Shown: one piece after another, positions 1 through 9,560 of the stretch
Numbering within the stretch: the stretch's first letter is position 1
How the letters are laid out: each line of letters starts with the position of its first letter
DNA from: Pseudomonas sp. FP453
Lineage (GTDB): Bacteria; Pseudomonadota; Gammaproteobacteria; Pseudomonadales; Pseudomonadaceae
Length of the DNA: 64,000 bases
Direction of reading: 5' to 3'
NCBI RefSeq assembly: GCF_030687495.1
Contig: NZ_CP117435.1
Coordinates: 620,001-684,000 of the forward strand
Position numbers and translations under genes: made by a program
Notes under the pieces: generated by a model
Told to the model about the DNA's origin: nothing
Databases searched by the model: none
What the model saw: only the letters and a program-made list of their open reading frames with translations

Positions 1-554
1 CTGGCGGCGTTGCCACCGGTTCCGGCGTTGGCCCGATGTTCCTGGACTACATCCTCGGCATCACCAAGGCCTACACCACCCGTGTAGGTTCGGGTCCGTT
101 CCCGACTGAGCTGTTCGACGACGTTGGCGCGCACCTGGCCAAGCAAGGCCACGAGTTCGGCGCAACCACCGGCCGTGCCCGTCGTTGCGGCTGGTTCGAC
201 GCCGTTATCCTGCGTCGCGCTATCGATGTGAACAGCATCTCGGGCATCTGCCTGACCAAGCTGGACGTACTCGACGGCCTGGAAACCATCAATATCTGCG
301 TCGGCTACAAAGACGCCAACGGTAATGATGTTGCCCCGACCGACGCCGACAGCTACGTAGGCCTGCAGCCTGTGTACGAAGAAGTGCCGGGCTGGACCGA
401 ATCGACCGTGGGCGCCAAGACCCTGGAAGAACTGCCAGCGAACGCCCGTGCCTACATCAAGCGTGTTGAAGCGCTGATCGGCGCACCGATCGACATTATT
501 TCGACGGGCCCGGACCGCAACGAGACCATCGTTCTGCGTCACCCGTTCGCGTAA
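1..554 (+). CDS. purA: Adenylosuccinate synthetase, C-terminal part (5' end outside window)
   Basis: This is the last ~183 codons of PurA, the cytoplasmic enzyme that joins IMP and aspartate using GTP to give adenylosuccinate, the first committed step of AMP synthesis. The frame is open from base 3, and the fragment begins with [11 protein letters not shown]. It contains the conserved [12 protein letters not shown] stretch and the family C-terminal region that reads CGWFDAV, then [10 protein letters not shown] and GPDRNETI. It ends in tandem stop codons (TAATAA). A strong intrinsic terminator follows within 25 bases, so this is the 3' end of its transcript. The gene is truncated only by the window edge. 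Identity is very secure. Confidence 0.97.
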   Translation, partial: GGVATGSGVGPMFLDYILGITKAYTTRVGSGPFPTELFDDVGAHLAKQGHEFGATTGRARRCGWFDAVILRRAIDVNSISGICLTKLDVLDGLETINICVGYKDANGNDVAPTDADSYVGLQPVYEEVPGWTESTVGAKTLEELPANARAYIKRVEALIGAPIDIISTGPDRNETIVLRHPFA

Positions 555-575
555 TAAGCTGTTGATGTAAAAAGC

Positions 576-604
576 AAAGGGCTCCTTCGGGAGCCCTTTG
601 TCGT
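576..604 (+). terminator. Rho-independent terminator after purA
   Basis: A perfect 10-bp stem (AAAGGGCTCC / GGAGCCCTTT) closes a TTCG tetraloop, followed by a short T-rich stretch. It lies 22 bases after the purA stop. Confidence 0.9.
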
Positions 605-693
605 TTCTGCCGTCCGGGCGGCACGACCTTTGCTTCGGTTGTCTCTTTCGCGGTGCTATCAATTTAATGGCACCCGTGGTGGAGGGATTCCCG

Positions 694-2628
694 ATGTCTG
701 CCGTTCTCTCATTGTTACAAAGCCGTCTGTTGCGGCCGGTGTTCGTTACCCTAGGTATCGCCCTTTTGGTGCAAGTGCTGGTGGCCGTCGCTCTGACGCG
801 GAGCACCGTGACCGCGCTGGAAGCCGATTTGAGCAATCGCCTGGGCATCGACAGCCAGAAACTGTCTGGCGAATTGGCGCAGGCGGGCAAGGAAGTCACG
901 TCCAGCCTGGACAGCTTGTCGACGAGCACGCGCCAGCGTCTGACGGCAGGATTGTCGACGCGCCTGCAGGAAGAGCAGAAGCAACTGCGTGCGACCCTGG
1001 AAAAAGACCTGAAAGACTCCGCCAATGACATGGCCCAACTGCTGGCCTCGGTGGCGCCGCGCGCCATGTGGGACAGCGATGTGCCGACGTTGTCGGAATT
1101 CGCCCGGCGTGCCCAGCGCAATCCCAACGTATTGTTTGTGGTCTACGACGACGCAGCGGGTGAGCACCTGACCCGCTACCTGAACCGGGAAAACCCGATC
1201 AACAAGGCCCTGCTGGAAAAAGGCCAGGGCGACCGCGCTTTGGACAAAGTCTTGAATGCCGCCAAGAACGACCCGTCGGTGTACTACGTCGAGGCGTCGA
1301 TCAGCCCCAACGGCGTGGAAATCGGCAAAGTCCTCATGGGCGTCTCGACCGCTTCGGTAGAGGCCGACCTGCAAGCGCTGGACAAGCGTTTCGCCGCCCT
1401 GATCGCCAGCGGCGACCAACTGGTCGGCGACAGCCTCAAGGGCGCCGCCGCCGACAGCGCGACGGCCATGGGCGCGCGCCTGCAATCGGCGCAAGCCACC
1501 GCCACCCAGATGACCGCCAACACCACCAGCGCCGTACAGGAAGCCGCCGGCACTCTGCGCTGGCGCATCGGCATGGGCCTGGCCCTGGTTGGCTTGGGTG
1601 TATTGCTGCTGATCGCCATCGTGCTCGGCCGGCGTGTGGTCAATCGCCTGAAGCTGTTGATTGCCGCCATGGACGACCTCGCGGCGGGCGAGGGCGACCT
1701 CACCAAGCGTGTGCAAATCAGCAGCAAGGACGAAATCGGCGACATGGCCTCGGCGGTCAATCGCTTTGTGGATAAGTTGCAGCCCATCGTGCGTGAAGCG
1801 GGCGATGTGGCCCAGCGCACCGGCGTGGAAATCGGCGCCATGACCCTGCGCAACGCCGGCGCCGACGCGGCCGCCGGCTTGCAGCGCGACGAAGTTGCCG
1901 AGAGCCTGCGCGCGTTGTCGCAAATGGCCGACGAAGCCCAGGCCGAAAGCCATGCGATGCAGGCTGCATTGCAGCAAGTGGTGGATATTCGCCAGGCCAC
2001 CGATGAAAACTCGCGCACCTCCACCGAAGTGGGCGAACTGATCGAAGCGCTGGCGGGGCAGGTGCAGGCCGGCTCCAAGGTCATCGAGCGCCTGGCGCAG
2101 CAGAGCGAACAGATTGAAGTGGTGCTGACGGTGATCCACGGCATCGCCGAGCAAACCAACTTGCTGGCGCTCAACGCTGCGATTGAAGCTGCGCGTGCCG
2201 GCGAGACCGGGCGTGGGTTTGCGGTGGTGGCGGACGAAGTGCGTGCGCTGGCCAGCAAGACCCAGAGCTCCACCGGTGATATCCAGGCGCATATCGTCGC
2301 GTTGCAGCAAGGTGCGCGGGAAGCGGTGGAAACCATCGGCAAGGCCGGGCGCCAGGCCAATGAAGGTTTGCTGGTGCTGCGTGACAGTGTGCGTTTGCAA
2401 CAGACGGTGCAGTCTTCGGTGGAGCAAGTGCATGCGGCGATTGGGTTGGCGACGCGTGCTGCTGAGCACCAGGCGCAGGGCGCGCAGGCGGTGCGTGGGC
2501 GGGTCGAGGTGATCCATGCCCAGGCCGAGCGTGCGGCGCAGGCGGTGGTGGAGACGACCGCCAGTGGCAAGGTGCTGGATGGGTTGGCGGCGCAGTTGAA
2601 GGCCAGCCTGGGGCAGTTTCGGGCTTAG
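694..2628 (+). CDS. Methyl-accepting chemotaxis protein
   Basis: A 644-residue transmembrane chemoreceptor that would signal to CheA/CheW at the cell pole. The ATG at 694 is chosen because GGAGGG precedes it by about 9 bases; the open frame extends further upstream, but into the purA terminator. Transmembrane helix 1 is at residues ~13-34, a periplasmic sensing region spans ~35-288, and TM2 at ~290-312 begins at [16 protein letters not shown] linker follows, then a cytoplasmic coiled-coil signalling domain with the highly conserved hairpin tip ([19 protein letters not shown]) near residue 490 and [10 protein letters not shown] after it. The periplasmic domain is helical and Ser/Thr/Ala-rich, and I cannot name the ligand. 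It stands alone between the purA terminator and a REP pair, so it is probably monocistronic. Confidence 0.93.
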   Translation: MSAVLSLLQSRLLRPVFVTLGIALLVQVLVAVALTRSTVTALEADLSNRLGIDSQKLSGELAQAGKEVTSSLDSLSTSTRQRLTAGLSTRLQEEQKQLRATLEKDLKDSANDMAQLLASVAPRAMWDSDVPTLSEFARRAQRNPNVLFVVYDDAAGEHLTRYLNRENPINKALLEKGQGDRALDKVLNAAKNDPSVYYVEASISPNGVEIGKVLMGVSTASVEADLQALDKRFAALIASGDQLVGDSLKGAAADSATAMGARLQSAQATATQMTANTTSAVQEAAGTLRWRIGMGLALVGLGVLLLIAIVLGRRVVNRLKLLIAAMDDLAAGEGDLTKRVQISSKDEIGDMASAVNRFVDKLQPIVREAGDVAQRTGVEIGAMTLRNAGADAAAGLQRDEVAESLRALSQMADEAQAESHAMQAALQQVVDIRQATDENSRTSTEVGELIEALAGQVQAGSKVIERLAQQSEQIEVVLTVIHGIAEQTNLLALNAAIEAARAGETGRGFAVVADEVRALASKTQSSTGDIQAHIVALQQGAREAVETIGKAGRQANEGLLVLRDSVRLQQTVQSSVEQVHAAIGLATRAAEHQAQGAQAVRGRVEVIHAQAERAAQAVVETTASGKVLDGLAAQLKASLGQFRA

Positions 2629-2647
2629 AGGTCGTCTGTTCCGGCCT

Positions 2648-2718
2648 CATCGCAGGCAAGCCAGCTCCCACAGGTTGGAATGTATTCCGAGTGTGGGAGC
2701 TGGCTTGCCTGCGATAGC
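2648..2718. repeat. REP doublet (inverted pair)
   Basis: Two inverted copies of the window's common REP sequence (ATCGCAGGCAAGCCAGCTCCC ... GTGGGAGCTGGCTTGCCTGC) are separated by ~22 bases. They lie between convergent genes (MCP and fbpB) and may act as a transcript-end or mRNA-stabilising hairpin. At least 16 similar loci occur in the window. Confidence 0.9.
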
Positions 2719-2722
2719 GGTC

Positions 2723-4289
2723 TCAGCGGCTCAGATACATCCGCGTCGTCAGCAAATAAACCGGCAACCCAGAAACCAAAATCAACAACGCCGCATACGG
2801 CGCCGCCGCCGCAAACTCCACATTCGAGGTATGCGCCCACACCGCCGTCGCCAGGGTATTCAACCCCGTCGGGCTCAGCAGCAAGGTCGCCGTCAATTCC
2901 TTCATCGCATCCAGAAACACCAACGCAAACGCCGCCCCCAACGCCGGAAAGATAATCGGCAAGGTCACCCGGCAAAACGCGCTGAACGACGACGCGCCCA
3001 ACGTGCGCGCAGCCTCTTCCAATTGCGGTGCCGCCTTGTTCAACGCCGTACGGATCGGCGCCTGGGCCAAGGGCAAAAACAGCAGCGCATACGCAATCAG
3101 CAACAGCGCCGACGTCTGGTACAACGCCGGCACGTAATGCAGCGCGAAATACACCAGCGTCAACGCAATCACCAAGCCGGGCAGGGCGTGCAGCAGGTAC
3201 GGCAAGCGCTCGGCCCAGATCGCCAGTTGGCCTTTGTAACGCACCACCAGCAGCCCGACCGGCACCGCCAGCACCAGGCACAGCGCGGCGCCGCCGAGGG
3301 ACAGCGCCAGGGAGGACAGCAGCGCCTCACTGATCGCCGCCACCGGAAACGCTGCCGACGAACCGACCGCCAGCCAATAGCCGAGCATCCCCAGCGGAAT
3401 GCCACTGCCGATGATCGCCAGCGTCAGGCAATAGACTTGCCCCAGCGGCGCCCACTTGCCCAGGCGCACCTGTTCGGCATGCCGCGCCGCGCCCTGGCCG
3501 ATACGCACGTGGCGGCCCTTGCCGCGCACGCGCAGCTCCAGCCACAGCAGCGTCAGGCACATCACCAGCAATACCGCCGAGAGCATCGCCGCATTGGCGT
3601 TGCTGAATTCCAGTTCGAATTGCTGGTAGATCGCCGTGGTGAAGGTCTGCAAGCCGATGATCGACAATGCGCCGAACTCCACCAACATGTGCAACGCAAT
3701 CAACAGCGCCCCTGCAAGCAGCGACGGCCACAGCAAGGGCAGGGTGACGCGCCAGAACACGCCCCAGCGGTTCAGCCCCAGGGTGCGCGCGGACTCTTCC
3801 AGAGACGGATCAAGATTGCGCAGCGTCGCCGCCACCGGCAGAAACACCAGCGGGTATTTCGATAGGCTCATCACCAGGATCGCGCCGCCGAGCCCTTCGA
3901 AGCTGGCGCTCAGCGACACCCAGGTAAAGCTGCTGACAAACGCCGGCACCGCAAACGGCAGGCACAGGATCACGCCCCAGATACGTCGCCCTGGCAAGTT
4001 ACTGCGCTCCAGCAACCACGCGAGCGACAGCCCGACCACGCCACACGTCAGCGTCACACCCACCATCAGCGCCAGGGTGTTGCGCAGCAGGCCAAACACA
4101 TACGGCCGCCACAACAGATGCACGGCCTCGGCCCAGCCTGCCTGCCACGCCTTGAGCCCGACATACGCCAGCGGCAGCAGGCTCAGGCCGACCAGAAACA
4201 GCACGGGCAACAGCAGCCAGACCGACGGCCGTTTTGCGTCGTGGCCTGAACCCCCCGCGCAGGGCGGGGGCGGGGAGCGATGGGTTCAT
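2723..4289 (-). CDS. fbpB: Iron(III) ABC transporter permease, frameshifted near the start
   Basis: An inner-membrane permease of the FbpB/SfuB/AfuB family that moves Fe3+ delivered by a periplasmic binding protein. It has about 12 hydrophobic helices and two copies of the binding-protein-dependent permease motif with EAA-like loops (LEESARTLGLNRWGVFWRV and LEEAARTLGASSFSAFCRV), the typical fused duplicate architecture. The continuous frame runs only from 4210 (a TTG, PVLFLVGLSLLPLAYVG). The natural ATG at 4289 overlaps the fbpA stop as TGATG but is out of frame. Removing one C from the C6 run at 4251-4256 joins them, giving ~521 residues starting MNPSLPAPALRGG. No ATPase gene is adjacent, so an FbpC must be encoded elsewhere. 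The extra base is more likely a sequencing insertion than true decay. Confidence 0.9.
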
Positions 4290-5303
4290 CAGTTCAAGCC
4301 AACGTCACGTTCCAGGTCCAAGGCTTCTTCGGCGTTGCCGAGGTCGGCGGGGGTGACCTTCGGCGGTTGCAGCTCGCTAAAGGGCTTGAGGCCACGGCTG
4401 GATTCCATGCCCTTGCGCAGCGGGTATTCGGCCGAGGTGTTGGTGATCACGCGCTGGCCTTCTTCACTGGCCATGAACGCCAGCAGTTGCTGGGCTTCCT
4501 TGGGGGTGCTTGCTGGATTTGAGCGCCGCCGCCGAGGACACGGTGATCAGGCCGCCGACATCACCATCGGTAAAGTAGTGCAGTTGCGAATCCAGGTGGG
4601 TCTTTTCCTTTTTCAGGGCAAACCAGTAGTAGTTGTTCACCAGCACGGTGGCCACTTCGCCGTTCTCCACGGCTTTGAGGGCGACCATATTGTTGCTGTA
4701 CACCTTGCCGAAGGCGCGCAGGCCGGTCAGCCATTCTTCGGCGGCGTCGCGCCCGTGCAGCTTGATGATCGCCACGGCCTGTTCCTGGAACGCGCCGCTG
4801 GTGGGCACGAAGCCGACCTTGCCTTGCCACTCGGGGCCGGCGAAATCCAGCACCGACTTGGGCAGGTCTTTCTCGGCGATCAGTTTCGGGTTGAAGGCCA
4901 CGACACGGGTGCGCGCGGTCACGCCCATCCAGTCGCCATTGGCGCCGACGTAGTCCTTGGGCAAGACGTCGAGGGTGCTGGCGTCGATCTTGGCCAGCAT
5001 GCCCTGCTCGCCGAGTTTGTTCAGCGGCGGTGATTCTTCGGTGTAGATCACATCGGCCGGGGAGCGCGCGCCTTCTTCGACGACCTGGCTGGCCAGCTGG
5101 TTGCTGCTGCCTTTGCGCACGTTGACGTGAATGCCGGTCTTGGCTTCGAAGGCCTTGGCGAGTTCATCGCCGACTTCCTTGTGCTGACCGTTGTAGAGCG
5201 TGAGGGTGACCGGGTCGGCGGCCATTGCGGTGGAGGCGCCAAGCACCAGGCTCAGGAGAGAAGCGGCCAGGCCGCGCAGCAGGGGTTTGTTGCGAATCGT
5301 CAT
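4289..5303 (-). CDS. fbpA: Iron(III) ABC transporter substrate-binding protein, frameshifted near the C-terminus
   Basis: Periplasmic Fe3+-binding protein (ferric-binding FbpA/FutA type) feeding the downstream permease. The start is the ATG at 5303 (MTIRNKPLLRGLAASL), which opens a signal peptide ending near STAMA/ADP; the frame upstream carries no signal-like sequence. The mature part has the family features TLYNGQHKE, an EESPPLNKL region, and the paired tyrosines in VNNYYWFALK that bind iron in the family. The frame breaks after SSKHPQ; the rest (QLLAFMASEEGQRV ... LDLERDVGLN) continues in another frame to a stop at 4289. Deleting one base of the G5 run at 4502-4506 restores 337 residues (KHPKEAQQLLAF). 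It overlaps fbpB by one base (TGATG), so the two form an operon, transcribed away from the divergent TonB receptor gene. Confidence 0.92.
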
Positions 5304-5336
5304 GCGGGTACATCCTCGCTTACGGCTACATATCTG

Positions 5337-5362
5337 GAAACAATGATAAACGATATTGTTTC
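5337..5362. promoter_or_regulatory. Perfect 8-bp inverted repeat, candidate iron-responsive operator
   Basis: GAAACAAT and ATTGTTTC flank a 10-base spacer (GATAAACGAT), in an AT-rich patch 34 bases upstream of fbpA and about 150 bases upstream of the divergent receptor. The core has partial resemblance to a Fur box (GAT-rich repeats), and the genes on both sides are iron/heme genes. The palindrome is seen directly; binding by Fur is inference. Confidence 0.5.
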
Positions 5363-5460
5363 TCAAGGGCCGTTCCGCGGGAAAACCGCCGACCGCATAG
5401 GAATTACTTCGTTCTGCATACAAAGCCAAGTGAGATTCATTCGTATCTGTGAGTAGTATC

Positions 5461-5490
5461 ACTGCGTCGCCCGAGAGGGCCTATCGCAGT
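5461..5490 (+). promoter_or_regulatory. Stem-loop in the leader of the TonB-dependent receptor
   Basis: The outer stem ACTGCG/CGCAGT encloses an inner stem GCCC-GAGA-GGGC. It sits 25 bases before the receptor ATG, within the probable 5' leader. There is no U-tract, so it is not a canonical terminator. Its function is unknown. Confidence 0.45.
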
Positions 5491-5514
5491 GCATGACCAC
5501 TACAGGTTCCCGCT

Positions 5515-8500
5515 ATGTCCGCCTTTGGCCCACCCCCGTCCTTAAGCCGTTTGAAGCCTTTGGCTTGCTCGATTCTGATGGCGTTTTCCGCGCCGTATGT
5601 CTGCGCTGATACGCCGATCAAGATGGGTTCCAATCCCATCGAGCTGCCCGGCGGCGTCGAAGAGAAAGCCGAGCACGAACTGCAGGCCATCGAAGTCAAC
5701 GGCGAGTTCGAGACCAAGGATGAGCGCGGGCACAACAATGTCTTCGCCAAGGACATCTCCAACGTCTACGTCGGCAAGACCGAGCTGGAGCGCTACAAGG
5801 GCACCAGCGTGGCGGATGTGTTCCAGGGCCTCAACGGCGTGTACAGCGGCGACTCGCGCAACAGCGGCGCGCTGGACCCGAACATCCGTGGCATCCAGGG
5901 CGAAGGGCGCATTCCGGTTACCGTTGATGGCACCGAGCAGGCCACGGCGGTGTGGATGGGCTCGGCGGGTGTGGCCAACCGCAATTACATTGATCCGAAC
6001 ATGATCGGCAGTATTTCGGTGGAGAAGGGGCCATCGCTGAACCCGGATATCAAGAGCGGCGTGGGTGGTTCGGTGGAGATCAAGACCCTCGACCTGGATG
6101 ACATCCTGCGGCCGGGCGAAACCTTTGCGCTGGAGCTCAAGACTGAGACCGGGACCAATTCGGTGAAGCCCGACGAGACCGCAATAAAGACCCTCGGGCG
6201 TGATTATCGCGATATTCCGGGGGCCTACGCGGGCTACGACGGCAACCTGGTCTTCACCCAGGGCGGCGGCGGTACTGAATTCAGCCCGAACACCGGCAAG
6301 CACTCCGGCAACTTCAACTTTGAAGACAACGCGTTTCGACTGGCCACTGGCACTCGTCAGGAGAACTTCGACCTGTTCGCGGCCTACAGCTACCGCAGCA
6401 AAGGCAATTACTTCAGTGGCAAGGGCGGGGCCAAGCGCTACAAGACCGACAGTTGGTTCAGCGACGCCAAGGCCGATGCCAACTCGTCCTCGGGAAACCC
6501 TAACCAGCAGGCCTACATGGCGAATCTTTACTTGCCTGGTCACGAAGTCGCCAACACTTCCAGCGAGATGCGCACAACGTTGCTCAAGGGCACTTTCTAC
6601 CTGTCCGACGAGCAAAGCCTGAAGCTGTCGTATATGCACAACGAGTCGGAGTACGGTGAGAGTTCGCCTTACTTGGTCAATTATTACGTGGGGCTGGCCA
6701 AGGCCGGTGAGAACAACATCGGCCTGCAAATGCCCTACAGCGAACTCAAGCAAGATACCTACAACCTGACTTACAACTGGAACCCGGAAAACCCGCTGAT
6801 CGACCTCAAGACCGGTCTATGGATGACCCGCAGCAACACCCGGCGGCATCAGAACGGCGACGACGTCTACGGCATCTCAGCCCACGATGTTCGGGACCAG
6901 GACGTGGCGTGGAATAACTATGTGCAGTGCCAGGCCGGCGCCAACCCGAGTCGTTGTGGAACTGCGCCGGAAAAGTTGCCGAACACCGATGGGCGTTATT
7001 CGATTTACGCCAAGGCCCTGCAAGTTTCCCAGCATGATCGCTGGGGCGTGAATGTGAGCAACAAGTTGCAGTTGAGCGATGATGTAGCGTTGACGCTGTC
7101 CAGCGATTTCAGCGAAGAGAAGCTGGATCAGACCGATGCATCGCAAGGGCGCTCGTCCACCCAGTTCACGTATGGCAACCGCTATATGGGGCCGCGCAGT
7201 GGTGAGCGGCAGCAGTATAACTTTGCGTTCAGTGCCGACTGGACGCCGACGCCGTGGTTGTTGCTGACAGCGGGGGCGCGGTATAGCGATTACAACTCGA
7301 TGGATACGGGGCTTAAGAAGCATCGGGAGAATCAGGATCAGGGTTGGCAGATTAATGGAAGTGCGGTGGCGAAGAGCTTCACGTATCGGCGGGTTATGAC
7401 AGATGCTGAAAATCAGCGGTATGTGAATGCGGTATATGAAATGGTCGCTGAGGGCATTGAGTCTGAAGAGTATCTTCCAGATATGCTGGCAAAGGACACG
7501 ATTAATGGGGTGCGTTATACCGAGGAAGTGGTCGAGGTGCCATTTAATGGATTTACGTTGGATCGCTCAAAGAATCCTTTTTTGAATGGCAGCATTAATC
7601 TTCAGGAAAAAGTGACTGACCCCCAAGGGACCTCGGGGGACTATGCAAAGTATGTGGTCAATCAAGGTTATTCTGGCGCTCCCGTACTGAGTGAACCGCC
7701 TACGAATAGGTGGGCGCTTCCCAAAAAACGCAAGGACAGTGCTTGGGCCCCCATGGCCGGGGCGACGATTTTCTTGAGTGAGCGTGCTCGAATTTATGCG
7801 CGTTATACAGAATTTGTCCGCTTTGCTTCCATTTATGAGGATACGCAAGCACGCGGGGGGAGTTCTTTTGGGCCCGACGCATCGAACAACGCAATGCGCC
7901 CAGAGCATTCTTATAATTGGGAAGTGGGTTATGTGCATGACTTGACCGGCTTCTTTAAAAGCTTGCGTCATGCCGACTTCAAAATAAACTATTACGACAA
8001 TACCATTCGTGACTTCGTTGATCGTGACTACAATTTTGCGATTGTTCAATATGACAAGAAAATGTATTCGGGCATTGAGCTACAAACACGCTTTGACAGT
8101 GGCAAATACTTCAGTAATTTTTCTGCCAGTTACCGTCTTAAGCAAAAGTTGTGCGACAAGGATTACGCGGCAACGCTAGATCCTTATTACAATGCGGCCA
8201 TCTCAACTTGCGTGACCGCTGGCTTCCCGACCACGTTCTCGCGCAGCAGTATGCAACCGACTTACTCGCTGAACCTGGACAGCGGTGTGCGCTTGTTTAA
8301 CGAGAGCCTGGAGTTGGGTGGACGCATGGTCTATCACAGCAGTGCGGTGAATAAAGACGAAGAAGAGTGGATTCGCAACGGCGTGCAGTATGTGGATGGT
8401 TATAACCGTCCCTTTAACTGGCATCCCATCTGGGTGTTTGATACTTACGCCAGCTATCACGTAAACAAGAATTTCGATGTGGATTTTGGTGTCAATAACC

Positions 8501-8592
8501 TGACCAATCGCTATTACATAGATCCTTTGGCTCGCGTCATGATGCCGGCGCCTGGCCGAACCATGAAACTTGGTTTGACCGCGCGATTCTGA
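5515..8592 (+). CDS. TonB-dependent outer-membrane receptor, hemophore/heme type (HphR-like)
   Basis: A 1025-residue TonB-dependent receptor. Residues 1-31 are a signal peptide (ending YVCADTP). A TonB-box-like stretch (LQAIEVNGE) precedes the plug, which has VADVFQGLNGVYSGDSRNSG and then NIRGIQGEGRIPVTVDGTEQ. The rest is a 22-strand-type barrel that closes with NNLTNRYYID and a C-terminal aromatic (LGLTARF). The plug resembles the heme/hemophore and transferrin/lactoferrin receptor group. The next two genes encode a hemophilin-like protein and a Slam, the partners of HphR-type receptors, so heme uptake from a secreted hemophore is the best inference. Cys pairs occur in two predicted loops (VQCQAGANPSRCG and KLCDKDY...STC). 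Codon third positions become visibly more A/T-rich at about 7.3-8.2 kb than in either flank, suggesting a recombined loop region. A siderophore receptor role is less likely. Confidence 0.88.
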   Translation: MSAFGPPPSLSRLKPLACSILMAFSAPYVCADTPIKMGSNPIELPGGVEEKAEHELQAIEVNGEFETKDERGHNNVFAKDISNVYVGKTELERYKGTSVADVFQGLNGVYSGDSRNSGALDPNIRGIQGEGRIPVTVDGTEQATAVWMGSAGVANRNYIDPNMIGSISVEKGPSLNPDIKSGVGGSVEIKTLDLDDILRPGETFALELKTETGTNSVKPDETAIKTLGRDYRDIPGAYAGYDGNLVFTQGGGGTEFSPNTGKHSGNFNFEDNAFRLATGTRQENFDLFAAYSYRSKGNYFSGKGGAKRYKTDSWFSDAKADANSSSGNPNQQAYMANLYLPGHEVANTSSEMRTTLLKGTFYLSDEQSLKLSYMHNESEYGESSPYLVNYYVGLAKAGENNIGLQMPYSELKQDTYNLTYNWNPENPLIDLKTGLWMTRSNTRRHQNGDDVYGISAHDVRDQDVAWNNYVQCQAGANPSRCGTAPEKLPNTDGRYSIYAKALQVSQHDRWGVNVSNKLQLSDDVALTLSSDFSEEKLDQTDASQGRSSTQFTYGNRYMGPRSGERQQYNFAFSADWTPTPWLLLTAGARYSDYNSMDTGLKKHRENQDQGWQINGSAVAKSFTYRRVMTDAENQRYVNAVYEMVAEGIESEEYLPDMLAKDTINGVRYTEEVVEVPFNGFTLDRSKNPFLNGSINLQEKVTDPQGTSGDYAKYVVNQGYSGAPVLSEPPTNRWALPKKRKDSAWAPMAGATIFLSERARIYARYTEFVRFASIYEDTQARGGSSFGPDASNNAMRPEHSYNWEVGYVHDLTGFFKSLRHADFKINYYDNTIRDFVDRDYNFAIVQYDKKMYSGIELQTRFDSGKYFSNFSASYRLKQKLCDKDYAATLDPYYNAAISTCVTAGFPTTFSRSSMQPTYSLNLDSGVRLFNESLELGGRMVYHSSAVNKDEEEWIRNGVQYVDGYNRPFNWHPIWVFDTYASYHVNKNFDVDFGVNNLTNRYYIDPLARVMMPAPGRTMKLGLTARF

Positions 8593-8650
8593 TTTTTTGC
8601 TGTTTTTAATCAAAAACAGTGGTTTTTATCATTCTAACTAGGAAGTTGTT

Positions 8651-9484
8651 ATGAAAAAGCTGTTTGTGTTTACTGCTCTGGCATTTGCCACTTCGACCAG
8701 TTTTGCTGCTGTGACGGGCGGCTCTTCCACGGCTTATGTATCGGTGGGGTTGTCTAACTTGCAAGGTTCTGGCGAAGTTGGCATCGCGATGCCGACGGTC
8801 GTGGGCGGCACTGCTGATATCAGCAAGATTGTCAGTTTCAAAAGCGGCCCCATCGCTCAAACCAACGCTTTGCTCCCGACCGCCGGTACTACATCCGCGC
8901 ACATCGTGATGAACAACGTGAAGATCTCCGAAACCTGGAAATCTTCCGTCGCCTACGGCACGCAAGTGTATTCCTACCGCCAGATCTCCGACCCGCTGCC
9001 TAACTTCCCGCAGTTTGGCGGTGAAGTGATCGCCAAGGTGCCGGGTGTCGAGGTGTACTTCGGTGAATGGGCACCGCGTAAAACCGGCGTTCAGCCGGAT
9101 AAGAGCACGGATCTGAACCTGACCAGCGCCAACCGTACGGTGTTCTACGCTGGTGAAAACGCGACGACCGCCATGCCAACCTTGGTTAACGCCAAGTACG
9201 ACGTAGTCGGTATCAAGCGATTCGATCCAAGCGCGCCAAGCGTTTCCTCGGGGACCCTGAACGTCAACTACGGTGGCAGCGCCGGCACCATCGCAGGCTC
9301 CATTGCTGGCGGTGCAGGTACTGTGAACTTCAGCGGTACCAATATTGCGTCGAACGGCTCGTTCCAAAACGCTACCACTACTATCAAAGGCCAGTTCTAC
9401 GGCACCGGTGCAGAAGCCATGGCCGGTATCTACAACACTGGCAATACCGCCACCAGCGTCGCCTTCGGCGGCAAGAAGCAATAA
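8651..9484 (+). CDS. Secreted hemophilin-like protein (TbpB-type barrel, Slam/T11SS cargo)
   Basis: A 277-residue protein with a clear Sec signal peptide (MKKLFVFTALAFATSTSFA) and no lipobox Cys, so it should be released rather than lipid-anchored. The ATG follows AGGAAG by 7 bases. The N-terminal domain contains RTVFYAGENATTAMPT, a motif region I associate with hemophilin/TbpB-like handle domains. The C-terminal ~75 residues are Gly/Thr/Asn-rich beta sequence ending GQFYGTGAEAMAGI ... FGGKKQ, typical of the eight-stranded barrel recognised by Slam proteins. Flanked by a TonB receptor and a Slam, it matches the Acinetobacter HphA/HphR/HsmA arrangement. Predicted role: it is exported across both membranes, binds heme, and delivers it to the upstream receptor. 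Heme binding is inferred, and the ligand could be another iron carrier or protein. Confidence 0.82.
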   Translation: MKKLFVFTALAFATSTSFAAVTGGSSTAYVSVGLSNLQGSGEVGIAMPTVVGGTADISKIVSFKSGPIAQTNALLPTAGTTSAHIVMNNVKISETWKSSVAYGTQVYSYRQISDPLPNFPQFGGEVIAKVPGVEVYFGEWAPRKTGVQPDKSTDLNLTSANRTVFYAGENATTAMPTLVNAKYDVVGIKRFDPSAPSVSSGTLNVNYGGSAGTIAGSIAGGAGTVNFSGTNIASNGSFQNATTTIKGQFYGTGAEAMAGIYNTGNTATSVAFGGKKQ

Positions 9485-9501
9485 CTAAAACCCCGCGTCA
9501 G

Positions 9502-9529
9502 AAAAGGGAGAGTTGATCTCTCCCTTTTT
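9502..9529 (+). terminator. Terminator/attenuator between hemophilin and Slam genes
   Basis: An 11-bp stem AAAAGGGAGAG / CTCTCCCTTTT with loop TTGAT is followed directly by T. It lies 18 bases after the hemophilin stop and 32 before the Slam start. It would let a fraction of transcripts continue, favouring cargo over transporter. Confidence 0.85.
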
Positions 9530-9560
9530 CATCATCGTCCCTTCGCTGGATCTGACCCAC

